Assembly (NCBI RefSeq): GCF_029227915.1
Contig: NC_079877.1
Location: forward strand, 21,665,851-21,729,850
Reading direction: 5' to 3'
DNA length: 64,000 bases
Source: Hydractinia symbiolongicarpus
Lineage: Eukaryota > Cnidaria > Hydrozoa > Anthoathecata > Hydractiniidae
The position numbers and the translations under genes are program-made. Below the pieces are notes generated by a model that was not told the DNA's origin, made no database searches, and was given only the letters and a program-made list of their open reading frames with translations. Each line of letters starts with the position of its first letter. The first letter of the stretch is position 1. Of this stretch, positions 63,817 to 64,000 are shown piece by piece.

Positions 63817-64000
63817 GAAAAATGGTCAAACGACAAAGACATGCATCAAATGCCTGGATAAAAAGAAACAGCGGCGTGTCAAAAAAGTGCTTCCATGGTA
63901 GGTGCAGGGATCAGTGTAAAGAATGCAAGTAAAGTCAGATTTGCGAGCATGAGAGACAGAGGGCTGGCTGCATAGACATGAAAGGCGGAGGGCCCATTGC
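63817..64000 (+). pseudogene. Cys-rich repeat segment (CEHxRxRxxC type) joined to capsid gene
   Basis: TKTCIKCLDKKKQRR, then in the next frame FHGRCRDQCKECK and, after a stop, QICEHERQRAGC. The repeated C-x2-C and CEH.R.R..C patterns recall zinc-binding repeats common in large DNA viruses and Polintons. Its place inside the capsid gene shows a rearrangement. It runs off the window. Confidence 0.45.

Larger units (their letters stand above)
57840..64000. mobile_element. Polinton/Maverick-type element, copy D (reverse orientation, runs off window)
   Basis: Gene order mirrors copies A to C: DUF4116 repeats (+), zinc protein (+), tiny zinc protein (+), YNFAATLTD-family (+), coiled-coil membrane protein (-), late conserved protein (-), C-anchored protein (+), Ala/Gly membrane protein (-), capsid (+). 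The terminal region has TGACATCA at 57861-57868 and ACGCATGCGCA at 57879-57889. The exact tip is not fixed. All larger genes are broken. Confidence 0.82.

Overview
The window looks like animal nuclear DNA, most likely from a cnidarian and perhaps a hydrozoan (inference). It is AT-rich, has intron-split genes and many MITE/SINE-type repeats, and carries several decayed DNA-virus-like transposons. The one clear host gene is an MGAT/DGAT2-family acyltransferase (42633-49926, four coding exons) that looks intact.

Four copies of one family of Maverick/Polinton-type elements (virus-like transposons encoding capsid proteins) dominate the window. They are visibly richer in GC than their surroundings. 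A is at 1-7980, B at 25965-31750, C at 33301-41149 and D from about 57840 to the right edge, in reverse orientation to A, B and C. Pooled, they encode a protein-primed-type DNA polymerase B, an FtsK/A32-type packaging ATPase, a DD35E integrase and a probable double-jelly-roll major capsid protein. They also share an Ala/Gly-rich membrane protein, a C-terminally anchored virion-type protein, a further late conserved protein, a coiled-coil/membrane protein, Cys-rich zinc proteins and a DUF4116-like repeat protein. Every copy is defective through frameshifts, stops and large internal deletions. Only some very small ORFs, such as the 53-aa Cys-rich ORF at 40551-40712, look intact.

The elements have a clear regulatory grammar. 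Nearly every start codon, on both strands and in all copies, is preceded within a few bases by AATAAA. Gene ends, above all the gaps between convergent stops, carry perfect or near-perfect hairpins whose sequence changes while the pairing is kept. The terminal regions share a GCATGCG palindrome, a CRE-like site and, in A and C, a kappaB-like site.

Region by region: 1-7980 element A. 7981-25900 AT-rich host DNA with a SINE, three MITEs or short transposons, a retroelement 3' fragment, possible exons of a decayed gene, two degenerate satellites, a CTCTACTACA minisatellite and a SWIM-finger fragment. 25965-31750 element B. 31751-33275 a 5'-truncated LINE. 33301-41149 element C, with both ends visible. 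41150-51850 the acyltransferase gene, whose second intron holds a TTAA-flanked THAP/Kolobok-like transposon, plus a SINE, a 44-bp perfect palindrome and a MITE. 51855-56331 a DNA transposon with about 500-bp inverted repeats and an XPG/PIN-like and CXC-domain protein (Academ-like). 56740-57632 a pogo-like transposase pseudogene. 57840-64000 element D.
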